From the NCBI RefSeq assembly GCF_021190915.1, contig NZ_JAIOAP010000008.1, positions 124,001-188,000 of the forward strand: DNA of 64,000 bases, in the 5' to 3' direction. Within the stretch, counting starts at the first letter, position 1. Each line of letters begins with the position of its first letter. A program made the translations under genes and the position numbers. This document shows, one piece after another, positions 1 through 9,327 of this stretch. The notes beneath the pieces were generated by a model. That model saw nothing but the letters and a program-made list of their open reading frames with translations, made no database searches and was not told the origin of the DNA. This DNA comes from Cohnella silvisoli. GTDB taxonomy: Bacteria > Bacillota > Bacilli > Paenibacillales > Paenibacillaceae.

Positions 1-1
1 A

Positions 2-1432
2 GGATTCATTATCGGTATGGCTATTCATGGGATGAGCGCGATGGAGTCGCTTGAAAGGTACTCGATTCTTACGATAGGGGACGGACTTGTCAGCCAAATT
101 CCGGCGCTTCTGATCAGTACCGCAGCCGGTATTATCGTAACGAGAGCCGCTTCCGAAGGGAATATGGCGGATGATTTGAGCAAACAGCTGCTGCGGTATC
201 CTAAATTGCTTTATATTGTCGCAGGAACCGTGGCGCTTCTGGGACTCGCAACTCCTATTCCTCTTATAAGCACAATTCCTTATGCAGCCATTCTTTCCAT
301 AGCAGGCTACCGACTGCAGAGAAATCTGAATCGGAAACAGCAGGAGGAAGAATTACTCGTCGAGGAGAAGCATATCGAGGAAGTTCGCAGCCCCGAGAGC
401 GTCATCAGCTTGCTGCAGGTCGACCCAATCGAATTCGAGTTTGGTTATGGCTTGATTCCATTGGCAGACACCCAGCAAGGCGGAGATTTACTCGACAGAA
501 TTATTATGATTCGACGGCAATGCGCGCTCGAAATGGGCTTAATCGTCCCCGTTATCCGAATTCGCGACAATATTCAACTAAAACCGAATGAATATGTCAT
601 TAAAATGAAAGGAAATACGGTTGCTCGTGGCGAACTATTGTTACATCACTACTTAGCCATGAGTCCCGGTTTCGATGACGATTCCGTAACGGGGATAGAA
701 ACTCAGGAGCCCGCGTTCGGATTGCCTGCGCTATGGATCGATGAAGCGACGAAGGAACGTGCCGAAATGGCCGGTTATACGGTCGTTGATCCGCCTTCCG
801 TCGTAGCTACCCATCTGACGGAAGTCATTAAGAAATATGCGCACGAGCTTATCGGTCGTCAAGAGACGAAGGCATTGGTTGAAAGCGTAAAGGAAACTTA
901 TCCTGCGCTGGTTGATGAACTAATCCCTTCCATTCTTAGCGTTGGCGACGTCCAGAAAGTGTTGTCCAAATTGTTGAAAGAGAAAATTTCCATCCGGGAT
1001 TTGGTGACGATTTTCGAGACGTTGGCGGATTACGGCAAGTTTACGAAAGATCCCGAGGTGCTGACGGAGTACGTACGTCAAAGTTTATCCAGGCAAATTA
1101 CCCAACAGTATGCAAGCTCGTCAGAACCTCTCAAGGTTATAACGGTAAGTCCTGCCGTTGAGAAGAAGATAGCGGATGCCGTGCAGCAGTCGGATCAAGG
1201 AAGTTACTTGGCCATGGATCCGGCTTCATCTCAGGCTATCTATCAAAGGCTTACGGAACAAGTAAATCGATTGGTACAATCGGGTCAGCAGCCAATTATT
1301 TTAACTTCACCGACGATTCGAATGTACTTGCGCCAATTGCTTGAACGAAGCTTACAAGATATTCCGGTCATTTCTTACAGTGAGTTGGAGCCAAGTATTG
1401 AAGTGCAAAGCGTCGGGGTGGTGAGTGCGTGA
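2..1432 (+). CDS. flhA: Flagellar export protein FlhA, C-terminal part (5' truncated)
   Basis: FlhA is the large membrane component of the flagellar type III export gate; its cytoplasmic C-terminal domain docks chaperone-substrate complexes. The reading frame is already open at base 2, so the gene enters from the left edge and about 200 N-terminal residues are missing against the usual ~680. The visible part opens with the family motif GFIIGMAIHGMSAME and then LTIGDGLVSQIPALL, ISTAAGIIVTR, two hydrophobic segments, and the roughly 340-residue soluble export domain. It overlaps flhF by 4 bases (GTGA), as expected for an operon. Identification is secure. Confidence 0.97.
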   Translation, partial: GFIIGMAIHGMSAMESLERYSILTIGDGLVSQIPALLISTAAGIIVTRAASEGNMADDLSKQLLRYPKLLYIVAGTVALLGLATPIPLISTIPYAAILSIAGYRLQRNLNRKQQEEELLVEEKHIEEVRSPESVISLLQVDPIEFEFGYGLIPLADTQQGGDLLDRIIMIRRQCALEMGLIVPVIRIRDNIQLKPNEYVIKMKGNTVARGELLLHHYLAMSPGFDDDSVTGIETQEPAFGLPALWIDEATKERAEMAGYTVVDPPSVVATHLTEVIKKYAHELIGRQETKALVESVKETYPALVDELIPSILSVGDVQKVLSKLLKEKISIRDLVTIFETLADYGKFTKDPEVLTEYVRQSLSRQITQQYASSSEPLKVITVSPAVEKKIADAVQQSDQGSYLAMDPASSQAIYQRLTEQVNRLVQSGQQPIILTSPTIRMYLRQLLERSLQDIPVISYSELEPSIEVQSVGVVSA

Positions 1433-2796
1433 AGGTCAAACGATATATAGTCGATGATTTGCCGGAAGCCGTGCAAATGATCCGCAGCGAGCTCGGCTCG
1501 GATGCCGTCATTCTAAATACGAAAGAAATCCGCATCGGCGGATTTCTTGGCATGTTCAGCAAGAAACGTGTAGAGGTCATTGCGGCTGTAGATGAGGCTT
1601 CCAAGAAACTTCCAGCGCGCGCGCCGATGCCTGCGCGTCCGATAGAAAAGAAACAGCTTTTATCCCAAATAGAGGAACTGGCTGTATCGTCCCCGATGAT
1701 CCCTTCGAATGCGGTAAGAGAGAGATATTCGCAAGCTCCCTTTGCCGACAGCGGACGGAAGACGACGTCCCCGGTAATGGAAGCGCAGCGTGATGCGGGA
1801 CAAGCGATTATCGCTCAACCGGACACCCACCTTGAACAGCATCGGTCTGACACTCAAGCAGCCACATTGGCGGTCGCGGTTCAGACGTTGGAAGCCAGAG
1901 AAAATAAACAGGCCAAAGAGGAAACTTCCGCATTGCTCCTAGAGCTGCGTTCCATGAAAGAAATGATGGCCAAGATGGCGAAGCAGCAAACTTTCCGCAG
2001 CATGCCTGAAGCGGTCATGAAATGGAGCAGGCGATTAGCGGAACAAGGAGTTGATCCTGCTTACGTGGAGCAATTCGCGGAAGCGGTAAATTTAATAATG
2101 GAAGAGACGAGCGAAGAAGAAACTCGTTCCTCCTATGAAGCGGCTCGTGCCGTACTCCTCTCATGGCTGCAAGACGCCAAGGGGACAGGTATCGAACCTA
2201 CGACTAGAATCGTTCATTTTGTAGGGCCGACTGGAGTAGGTAAGACGACCACAATCGCCAAGCTAGCCGCCGAGCAATCCTTCAGCCATCGACGAAGCGT
2301 CGGGTTTATAACGGCAGATACCTACCGAATAGCGGCAGTTGATCAATTGAGGACCTATGCGGATATCTTAAACGTCCCGCTTGAAGTCGTATTTTCACCC
2401 AGCGAATTGACCCGTGCTTATAAGAAACTAAACGACCTTGATTTATTGTTCATGGATACGGCCGGTCGAAACTATCGGAACGAAATGTTCGTTTCGGAAG
2501 TCAATAGCCTCCTCGCTCCCGGAGAACAGACGGAAACGATTCTTGTCCTTAGCATGACACATAAGTATAGCGACATGAAAATGGTCGCTTCTCAGTTCGC
2601 GAAGTATGGGGTCAATCAACTATTGCTGACTAAATTCGACGAGACGGACTCTTTCGGAACGATAATCAATTTGGTGAAAGAGTTCGATTTCCGAATTTCC
2701 TATATTACATGCGGTCAGACCGTTCCAGACGACATTAGGCCATTTGATCCCGAAGATTTGATCAGACGGTTGTTGGGGGAGAAGTCCGATGAATGA
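1429..2796 (+). CDS. flhF: SRP-family GTPase FlhF
   Basis: FlhF is a signal-recognition-particle type GTPase that governs flagellar placement and works with FlhG at the membrane. The 455-residue protein has a basic N-terminal segment, a long variable linker (roughly residues 60-200), and an NG GTPase domain. In that domain the P-loop GPTGVGKT is at 266-273, DTAGR at 343-347 and the guanine-specificity TKFDE at 401-405. The start is GTG, overlapping the flhA stop by 4 bases, and the 3' end overlaps flhG by 8 bases, so translation is probably coupled. It is longer than the ~370-residue Bacillus protein because of the linker. Confidence 0.96.
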   Translation: MKVKRYIVDDLPEAVQMIRSELGSDAVILNTKEIRIGGFLGMFSKKRVEVIAAVDEASKKLPARAPMPARPIEKKQLLSQIEELAVSSPMIPSNAVRERYSQAPFADSGRKTTSPVMEAQRDAGQAIIAQPDTHLEQHRSDTQAATLAVAVQTLEARENKQAKEETSALLLELRSMKEMMAKMAKQQTFRSMPEAVMKWSRRLAEQGVDPAYVEQFAEAVNLIMEETSEEETRSSYEAARAVLLSWLQDAKGTGIEPTTRIVHFVGPTGVGKTTTIAKLAAEQSFSHRRSVGFITADTYRIAAVDQLRTYADILNVPLEVVFSPSELTRAYKKLNDLDLLFMDTAGRNYRNEMFVSEVNSLLAPGEQTETILVLSMTHKYSDMKMVASQFAKYGVNQLLLTKFDETDSFGTIINLVKEFDFRISYITCGQTVPDDIRPFDPEDLIRRLLGEKSDE

Positions 2797-3652
2797 TCAA
2801 GCGCAGGCACTGCGGCATTTGGTTCATTCCAAGGACTCCCAATCCGCTCGCATGACGCGGGTGATTACCGTTACTAGCGGAAAAGGCGGTGTCGGCAAAT
2901 CCAACTTCAGCCTCAATTTCGCCATGGCGCTCCAAAATCGAGGATATAGCGTGCTTGTGTTCGATGCGGACATAAGCTTTGCGAATATCGATGTTTTATT
3001 GGGCACGCCGGCCAAATACAATCTCATTCATTTGCTTAAAGGCGAGAAAACGATCTGGGAAATCATCCAGACCGGTCCTGGTGGACTGCAGTTTATCGCG
3101 GGTGGTTCCGGATTCCAGGATTTGGTCCGCTTAAGCGATCAGGAAATCGAGTATTTCTCCGAACAGATTGGCAAGCTGCACGGTTACGTGGATTTTATCC
3201 TGTTCGATACCGGCGCCGGATTGTCCAAGGAAACGGTTCGATTCATTACGGCTGCGGAAGAAACCATTGTCGTAACGACTCCCGAGCCGACTTCCATCAC
3301 GGATGCGTATGCTCTGATCAAGATGTTGAAGTCCATGGGTCATCAAATTTCCTTTAAGCTTGTCGTGAATCGCGTTTCCGACGACAGAGAGGGGAAGCAG
3401 ACGGCGGATAACATTCAGCATGTAACGGATAAGTATTTGGGTCTGAATATTCCCGTTCTGGGGTATATTCCGGACGACGCCAACGTATCGAAGGCCGTCA
3501 AGAAGCAGACGCCTTTATCGATCGCCTTTCCGGATAGTTCGGCAACGCGGGGAATTGATCGGATAGCTTCCCGGTTTCTAATGGAAAGGGAAACTTCCTC
3601 AACGCGCGGACTATCAAGCTTCCTGCAGCGAATGAAGAAACTATGGAGTTAA
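2789..3652 (+). CDS. flhG: MinD-like ATPase FlhG (YlxH)
   Basis: FlhG is a ParA/MinD-type ATPase that stimulates FlhF GTPase and limits flagellar number or pattern. The deviant Walker A SGKGGVGKS lies at residues 30-38 with the signature lysine K32; later FDADISFANIDVLLG and DFILFDTGAG match switch and Walker B regions. The N-terminal ~25 residues (DQAQALRHLV...) resemble the FlhF-activating helix known for this family. The protein is 287 residues, normal for the family. It starts inside the 3' end of flhF, preceded by GGGGGAGAAG. Confidence 0.95.
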   Translation: MNDQAQALRHLVHSKDSQSARMTRVITVTSGKGGVGKSNFSLNFAMALQNRGYSVLVFDADISFANIDVLLGTPAKYNLIHLLKGEKTIWEIIQTGPGGLQFIAGGSGFQDLVRLSDQEIEYFSEQIGKLHGYVDFILFDTGAGLSKETVRFITAAEETIVVTTPEPTSITDAYALIKMLKSMGHQISFKLVVNRVSDDREGKQTADNIQHVTDKYLGLNIPVLGYIPDDANVSKAVKKQTPLSIAFPDSSATRGIDRIASRFLMERETSSTRGLSSFLQRMKKLWS

Positions 3653-3694
3653 TCAATTCGATTGCACAACTAGATTAACGGGGAGGGTCGCCAA

Positions 3695-5164
3695 ATGCAG
3701 GAATTCAAAGTGCTGATCGTAGATGATTCCCCATTTATGCGCAAGGTTTTCAGCGATGTCATTGATGCTGACGCTGCCTTCAAAGTATTGGCAACAGCCT
3801 CGAATGGCAAAGAAGCCGTTGACTTGGCGCTTAAGCTCAAGCCGGACATCATAACCATGGATTTGGAAATGCCGCAATTAAATGGAATTGAAGCGCTGCA
3901 GCGCATTATGGCGATTCAACCGACCCCGGTTATTATGCTCTCGGCGGTTACCGACAACGGGACAAGGGATACGATTAAAGCTCTGCAATACGGGGCGATC
4001 GATTTTATCCGAAAACCGGACGGAGCCGTTAAGCTGGATATCCGCCAGGTAGGAGAACAACTGCTGGAGAAATTACATATTGCTTTAGAGACGATGAGCA
4101 GCGGTTCATTCCGAATGCTTCCGGCCATTGAAGAAAAGGGAGAACCGTCTCCTCAACCTGCAACTGTCGAACCAAGGCAAGCAGCGCCTTTGCAGAAGGA
4201 GATTAAGAAGCCGGATAACCAAACGGAAACGGCCGTGTATAAGGCGAAGGTCGATACGAGCAGATCTGCCGCGGCGCCAGCTAGGCCGAAGAGCCCGGAC
4301 TTGAACCGAAAGCCGGAAAGCGCAACGGACAATCGCAAACCTGTGGGATCTCCCGTGCCGCCTTCTGCATCTGACATCGGCAGCGGGATACCGAAACCGA
4401 AATTGCCGCAGTCTCAACCAGGAATCGAAACATCCCGCCTGAAAGAAATGAAGCCCGTTTCGACAAACGCGGATCAAGATATCGCTGCTAAGCGTTTGAC
4501 GAAACCAACCATAAATTCCGAGAAGCCGGCACATGCGATTCCTAATACGCCGCCCAAAAGCACAGGCTTAACCGCATTCACCCATATCGTAGCCGTAGGC
4601 ACCTCTACGGGAGGGCCCCGGGCATTGCATGAATTGCTAACCGGTATTCCCGCGGATTTTCCGGCACCAATTCTCGTCGTCCAGCATATGCCTCCCAAAT
4701 TCACGCATTCGCTGGCACAACGATTGGATAACTTTTGCAGCATTCAAGTTCGGGAGGCGGTCGACGGGGAACCTGTTGAAACCGCCACGGCTTACATCGC
4801 TCCTGGCGGAAGACACATGACGCTGGCGAAAGAAGCAAATGGCAAATACCGAATTAAATTGTCAGACGAGGGTCCAAGGGGAGGGCACATGCCTTCTGTA
4901 GATGTCATGTTCGAATCCTTGATCGGACAGCATCAATTGAAAAGGCATGTCGTGCTTATGACTGGAATGGGCAGCGATGGCGCCAAAGGAATGAAGGCGC
5001 TTCAAACGGACGGAGCCGTTACTACGATCGCCGAAGCAGAACAGACCTGCGTCGTTTACGGCATGCCCCGGTCCGCGGTAGAGCTTGGTGCCGTATCCCA
5101 TCTGCTCCCGCTTCAAGGAATTGCTTCCGTTCTCGTGAAAGAAGTGAAACTGCGCAAGCCATGA
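3695..5164 (+). CDS. cheB: Chemotaxis response regulator protein-glutamate methylesterase CheB
   Basis: CheB removes methyl groups from (and deamidates) chemoreceptor glutamates and is activated by CheA phosphorylation. The receiver domain (about residues 1-125) has the acidic pocket D10/D11 and phospho-acceptor D56 in ITMDLEMP. The C-terminal esterase (about 295-489) carries the catalytic triad S304 (GTSTGG), H331 (QHMPP) and D428 (GMGSDG), with the spacing seen in enteric CheB. Between them is an unusually long (~165 residue) Pro/Lys/Ala-rich low-complexity linker, making the protein 489 instead of about 350 residues. SD GGGGAGGG precedes the ATG. Confidence 0.96.
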   Translation: MQEFKVLIVDDSPFMRKVFSDVIDADAAFKVLATASNGKEAVDLALKLKPDIITMDLEMPQLNGIEALQRIMAIQPTPVIMLSAVTDNGTRDTIKALQYGAIDFIRKPDGAVKLDIRQVGEQLLEKLHIALETMSSGSFRMLPAIEEKGEPSPQPATVEPRQAAPLQKEIKKPDNQTETAVYKAKVDTSRSAAAPARPKSPDLNRKPESATDNRKPVGSPVPPSASDIGSGIPKPKLPQSQPGIETSRLKEMKPVSTNADQDIAAKRLTKPTINSEKPAHAIPNTPPKSTGLTAFTHIVAVGTSTGGPRALHELLTGIPADFPAPILVVQHMPPKFTHSLAQRLDNFCSIQVREAVDGEPVETATAYIAPGGRHMTLAKEANGKYRIKLSDEGPRGGHMPSVDVMFESLIGQHQLKRHVVLMTGMGSDGAKGMKALQTDGAVTTIAEAEQTCVVYGMPRSAVELGAVSHLLPLQGIASVLVKEVKLRKP

Positions 5165-5206
5165 AATTGCCGCTGAAAGTTCAGCCAACTAGGAGGTGTC
5201 AGGCCC

Positions 5207-7288
5207 GTGGAAATGAATCAATACATGTCCATCTTCATCGATGAGGCCAACGATCACTTGCAATCGCTCAATGAAAATATGCTTCGGTTAGAGCAACAGC
5301 CAGAGGATATTAGCATCGTTCAAATTATTTTCCGTTCCGCGCATACGCTTAAAGGAATGTCGGCGACGATGGGGTTTGAAGATCTCGCGGCGCTTACGCA
5401 TGAGATGGAAAATGTGCTGGATCTAGTTCGTAATGGCAAATTGAGCATGAACGGCAATATTTTCGACACGCTATTCAAATGTTTGGACGCTTTAGAGGCA
5501 ATGGTACAGGACGTTATCAACGGCGGCACGGGTAAAGGCGAGGTTACCGAGCTTGTAGAACGCCTAAAGGCAATCGTTAAAGGCGAGGATGGCGGCAAAG
5601 GAGCTGCGAAGGCGGCGAATAAGGAACAAGCGATATCCGCATCGTTAGTTCTTGACCAATACCAATTATCCGTTCTAAGCCAATCCATGGAAAGCGGTCA
5701 TCGGGCCTATTACATTGATGTAAAGGTACGTGAAGATTGTTTGCTGAAAGCAGCCCGCGCGTATATGGTATTTGATGTTCTCGAAAGAAACGGCGAAGTG
5801 GTTAAAGCTCACCCGTCCGTACAGGAAATCGAACAAGAGTTATTCGAGAGAAGTTTCTCCGTCTACTATATTACCCAAGTGGATGAAGCTGTGCTTCGAG
5901 ACGGCATCTCCCGCGTATCCGAGATCGAGTCGGTCGTCTTGACCCCTGTTGATCGCGATTCGCTTGCGGAATTAGGCCGCCCCCAAGCCTCTTCCGTCTC
6001 AACTTCCGACGCGATCAAGGAAACAGCCGCAGCGACCGAAAGCGCCGCGCCTGCTGCAGCTCCAAGTGCCGAGAACGGCGGCGGTTTACGTGCAGCACCG
6101 GCTGCCTCGTCCGCTGCTCCTGCCGGCAATGCTGCTCCGCGTACGATTCGGGTTGATATCGAACGTTTGGATTCGCTCATGAATTTATTTAGCGAATTGC
6201 TTATTGACCGCGTTCGATTGGAGCAATTGGCTTCCGAAGTACGTCGCAATGATTTGACCGAAACGGTCGAACACATGGCTCGAGTCAGCGCAGATTTGCA
6301 GAACATCGTTCTGAAGCTGCGGATGGTACCCGTAGAAAGCGTCTTTAACCGGTTTCCGCGGATGGTTCGCGACTTGGCCAAATCGCTTGATAAGAAAGTC
6401 GATCTCGTCATCATTGGCGCGGAGACGGAACTGGATCGCACCGTAATCGATGAAATCGGCGACCCGCTAGTCCATCTCATCCGAAATGCGGTTGACCATG
6501 GCATAGAACCGATCACGGAACGGATTAAAGCAGGCAAGTCGGAAGTGGGTACAGTACATTTAAGAGCCTATCACGCCGGAAACCACGTTTTCATCGAAAT
6601 CGAGGAGGACGGTAAAGGAATTAACCGTCCAAAAGTGCTCGAAACGGCAATTAAACGCGGGGTAGTGACCGTTGAGGAAGCGAAAAATCTCAGCGATGAC
6701 GAAGTGAACATGCTGATCTTTGCCGCGGGATTCAGCACGGCCGACAAAGTATCGGATATTTCCGGCAGGGGCGTAGGCCTTGATGTGGTGAAATCCAAAA
6801 TTTCCTCATTGGGCGGTCACGTTTCCGTACACTCGAAATTGGGGTCAGGAACGAGATTCTCGATCCAGCTGCCGCTGACGCTATCCATCATAGCGGCGAT
6901 GTTGATTAAACTAGGTTCCGAGAAGTACGCGTTCCCGCTTTCTTCCATCGTGGAAACGGGCTCTGTCAAGAGATCGGACATTCGGACGCTGCACGGAAAT
7001 CGTATTATCGACTATCGTCAATCTATCATTCCGGTTGTATCGCTGGCAGCTTTAATAGATTCGCCGGATTATCGCGATGACGATGAGACGGAAACGGAAA
7101 TGATCGTCATTCGCAAAGGGGACAAGCTTGCTGCCGTTCTGGTGGACGAGTTTATCGGACAAAACGAAATCGTTCTTAAGCCGCTTGGCAAATATTTAAA
7201 TGCCAACCTCGGCATCGTTTCGGGAGCCACGATTCTCGGTGACGGCCAAGTCGCATTGATCGTAGATCCAAACGCACTCATCAAGTAA
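5207..7288 (+). CDS. cheA: Chemotaxis histidine kinase CheA
   Basis: CheA autophosphorylates under control of receptors and CheW and passes phosphate to CheY and CheB. The 693-residue protein has the full order. P1 contains phosphorylation site H46 in FRSAHTLKGM, P2 is around 145-260, followed by an Ala-rich linker. P3, the dimerisation helices, begins near IRVDIERLDSLMNLF. P4 ATPase has HLIRNAVDHGIE (N box), DGKGI, GRGVGLDVV and GSGT. P5 at the C-terminus is CheW-like. The GTG start sits 8 bases after a perfect AGGAGGTG; an ATG two codons later is the only close alternative. Confidence 0.97.
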   Translation: MEMNQYMSIFIDEANDHLQSLNENMLRLEQQPEDISIVQIIFRSAHTLKGMSATMGFEDLAALTHEMENVLDLVRNGKLSMNGNIFDTLFKCLDALEAMVQDVINGGTGKGEVTELVERLKAIVKGEDGGKGAAKAANKEQAISASLVLDQYQLSVLSQSMESGHRAYYIDVKVREDCLLKAARAYMVFDVLERNGEVVKAHPSVQEIEQELFERSFSVYYITQVDEAVLRDGISRVSEIESVVLTPVDRDSLAELGRPQASSVSTSDAIKETAAATESAAPAAAPSAENGGGLRAAPAASSAAPAGNAAPRTIRVDIERLDSLMNLFSELLIDRVRLEQLASEVRRNDLTETVEHMARVSADLQNIVLKLRMVPVESVFNRFPRMVRDLAKSLDKKVDLVIIGAETELDRTVIDEIGDPLVHLIRNAVDHGIEPITERIKAGKSEVGTVHLRAYHAGNHVFIEIEEDGKGINRPKVLETAIKRGVVTVEEAKNLSDDEVNMLIFAAGFSTADKVSDISGRGVGLDVVKSKISSLGGHVSVHSKLGSGTRFSIQLPLTLSIIAAMLIKLGSEKYAFPLSSIVETGSVKRSDIRTLHGNRIIDYRQSIIPVVSLAALIDSPDYRDDDETETEMIVIRKGDKLAAVLVDEFIGQNEIVLKPLGKYLNANLGIVSGATILGDGQVALIVDPNALIK

Positions 7289-7319
7289 ATAAACCGGACT
7301 CTAGGGGAGGATTTATTCC

Positions 7320-7781
7320 ATGGCAGAGGAAATGAAAGTCATCGTTTTCACGCTTGCGCAAGAAGAGTACGGTATTGAGGTAGATAAAGTTCGTACTATC
7401 GAACGGCTGGTCCCGATTACTCGCGTTCCGAAAACGCCGGCTTTCGTTAAAGGCGTTATTAACCTTCGGGGCATCGTTATTCCCGTTATCGATCTTAGGG
7501 GGCGCTTCGGTCTTCCCGAGACGGATCTCACCGAAAATTCCCGGATTATCATCGTTGCGGCTAACGACCTGGAAGTTGGATTTATCGTGGATTCCGCCAA
7601 TGATGTTATGGACGTTATGAGCGATACGATCGAGAACCCTCCTGAAGTATTAGGCGGAATCAAAGCGAAATACTTGAGCGGAGTAGCCAAAATCGGCGAA
7701 AGTCGGTTATTGATATTGCTAAACTTAGTGGAAGTGCTCAGCCGTAACGAAATCATCCAATTAGAACAGTTCGGAGAGTAA
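7320..7781 (+). CDS. cheW: Chemotaxis coupling protein CheW
   Basis: CheW bridges chemoreceptors and the P5 domain of CheA at the cytoplasmic face of the membrane. The 153-residue protein is a single CheW/SH3-like domain: FTLAQEEYGIEVDKVRTIER, then VKGVINLRGIVIPVIDLR and a closing GESRLLILLNL strand are typical. It lies 31 bases after cheA with SD GGGGAGG, and 3 bases before cheC, so it is co-transcribed with the signalling genes. Confidence 0.97.
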   Translation: MAEEMKVIVFTLAQEEYGIEVDKVRTIERLVPITRVPKTPAFVKGVINLRGIVIPVIDLRGRFGLPETDLTENSRIIIVAANDLEVGFIVDSANDVMDVMSDTIENPPEVLGGIKAKYLSGVAKIGESRLLILLNLVEVLSRNEIIQLEQFGE

Positions 7782-7784
7782 ACT

Positions 7785-8402
7785 GTGAATCTTTTTAAGA
7801 ATGACGCGGATTTCAAAATGGATGTGCTTCGGGAAGTCGGAAATATCGGTGCGGGCAATGCGGCTACGGCGTTATCGACCTTGCTTAACAAACCGGTGGA
7901 CATGGCGGTGCCTACGGTCAGCTTTATTCCATTCGAAGAAATAGCCGAGCGCGTCGGCGGTTCCGAAGCCGTCGTCATTGCTATTTTCCTGCGGGTCGAC
8001 GGCGATGCTCCCGGAAATATGTTTTTTATCCTCAATCGGGAGCCCGCAAGGCGCATACTGCAAGGACTGTTAGGCTTCAATGCGGCAGAGAACGATGAAT
8101 ACAGCGAATTAGAGCTGTCCGCTCTCAGCGAAATCGGCAATATTCTGGCTGGCTCTTATTTATCCTCCCTTGCCGATTTTACGGGTCTTCATATGTCTCC
8201 TACGGTCCCTTCTTTAGCGGTAGACATGGCAGGTGCGATTTTAAGCTACGGCTTACTTCAATTCGGCACGATGGGCGATGATGCTCTACTCATCGATACG
8301 ACATTTCTTGAAGGTCATCAAGAAGCGGAAGGTCACTTCTTCCTCATTCCGGACCCCGAGTCATTCGATAAGCTATTTCGTGCGTTGGGAGTGCCGATCT
8401 AA
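7785..8402 (+). CDS. cheC: CheY-P phosphatase CheC
   Basis: CheC dephosphorylates CheY-P weakly on its own and better with CheD, giving the adaptation loop found in Bacillus-type chemotaxis. The protein is 205 residues with two internally repeated active-site motifs of the CheC/FliY/CheX family: LREVGNIGAGNAATALS near the N-terminus and LSEIGNILAGSYLSS in the second half, each with the conserved E..N pair. The start is GTG three bases after cheW, with SD CGGAGAG inside the cheW end. The stop overlaps the cheD ATG (TAATG). Confidence 0.95.
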   Translation: MNLFKNDADFKMDVLREVGNIGAGNAATALSTLLNKPVDMAVPTVSFIPFEEIAERVGGSEAVVIAIFLRVDGDAPGNMFFILNREPARRILQGLLGFNAAENDEYSELELSALSEIGNILAGSYLSSLADFTGLHMSPTVPSLAVDMAGAILSYGLLQFGTMGDDALLIDTTFLEGHQEAEGHFFLIPDPESFDKLFRALGVPI

Positions 8403-8896
8403 TGACCGAAGGCACCCTAATTAAAGTGGGGATGGCAGATTTGAACATCGCGGAGGGCGGAGCGGTACTTAAAACAACAGGCTTGGGTTCCTGCGTGGGT
8501 TTAACCTTATATGACCCTCAACTTAGACTCGGGGGAATGGCGCACATCATGTTGCCCACTTCCGAGATTGCCAGAGAAGGGCAAGTCAATATCGCTAAAT
8601 ACGCGGATACGGCTATCCCTGAGCTTCTCGCGCGAATGAAAAGCAAAGGAGCCGTGACGGGGCGGCTTGTTGCCAAAATGGCAGGCGGGGCCCAAATGTT
8701 CGCTTTCATGGGCGGATCGGATACGATGCGTATTGGTCCCCGCAACGTGGAAGCGACGAAACAGGCACTCGAATATTTCAAGATTCCGCTTGTTGCGGAA
8801 GATACCGGAGGCAGCTACGGTCGAACCGTTGAACTGAACAGTCAAAACGGCGTGTTCAGCATTCGCAGCGTGCAGTTCGGAGTAAAGGAGATCTAA
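8402..8896 (+). CDS. cheD: Chemoreceptor glutamine deamidase CheD
   Basis: CheD deamidates receptor glutamines and binds CheC, linking receptor modification to CheY-P level. In the 164-residue protein the cysteine-hydrolase triad fits T25, C31 (GLGSCVGLTLYD) and H48 (GGMAHIMLP), keeping the spacing of the Thermotoga enzyme. MAGGAQMFAF and the C-terminal GGSYGRTVELN are also typical. Its ATG overlaps the cheC stop by one base, so the partners are translationally coupled. Confidence 0.95.
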   Translation: MTEGTLIKVGMADLNIAEGGAVLKTTGLGSCVGLTLYDPQLRLGGMAHIMLPTSEIAREGQVNIAKYADTAIPELLARMKSKGAVTGRLVAKMAGGAQMFAFMGGSDTMRIGPRNVEATKQALEYFKIPLVAEDTGGSYGRTVELNSQNGVFSIRSVQFGVKEI

Positions 8897-8897
8897 A

Positions 8898-9311
8898 ATG
8901 ATTGGTTCCTGGCGCTTAAATGTCGGTTTCGGCGCATTCGGCGCATTGTTGACCTTCTTGTTCTCTCTATCGAACAATCCGATAGGAACGACATTAAAAA
9001 ATAGCTTATATGCGTTTATCGCTTTTGCAGCGATAGCTCTCGTAATTCGGCTAGTCCTAGGACAATTGTTGAATCCGGCTAATAAGATTGATGCGGCTAG
9101 CGCTTTGGAGAAAGATCGCGGTGCGGTGCTCGACATAACGACCCCGGATGAAGGAGATTCTTTATCGGAGTTGATGAAGGAACAGTGGGCGGATGGCAAG
9201 GGGGAGCCGATTAAAGGTTTCCAGCCATTGCAGCCCAAGCGATTGGTGTCGCTTGACAATCCCAATCCGGAGGAAGTGGTTCAGGCGATTCGTCGTCTGA
9301 CGGACGAATAA
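8898..9311 (+). CDS. Small two-helix membrane protein of the fla/che operon, function unknown
   Basis: I do not recognise a characterised family. The 137-residue product has two predicted membrane segments (about residues 8-25 and 34-60, separated by a short SNNPIGTTLKN loop) and a hydrophilic cytoplasmic-looking tail of ~75 residues ending in NPEEVVQAIRRLTDE. It begins one base after the cheD stop behind AAGGAGAT, and sigD follows 16 bases later, so it is part of the operon. In Bacillus subtilis cheD and sigD are neighbours without this gene. A role in motility is inferred from position only. Confidence 0.85.
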   Translation: MIGSWRLNVGFGAFGALLTFLFSLSNNPIGTTLKNSLYAFIAFAAIALVIRLVLGQLLNPANKIDAASALEKDRGAVLDITTPDEGDSLSELMKEQWADGKGEPIKGFQPLQPKRLVSLDNPNPEEVVQAIRRLTDE

Positions 9312-9327
9312 GGATGGTGAGGCTAGT

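Noticed and set aside
8507..9265. 252-codon minus-strand open frame across cheD and its neighbour
   Set aside because: It lies opposite well-supported genes, has no SD, and its translation shows no recognisable domain.
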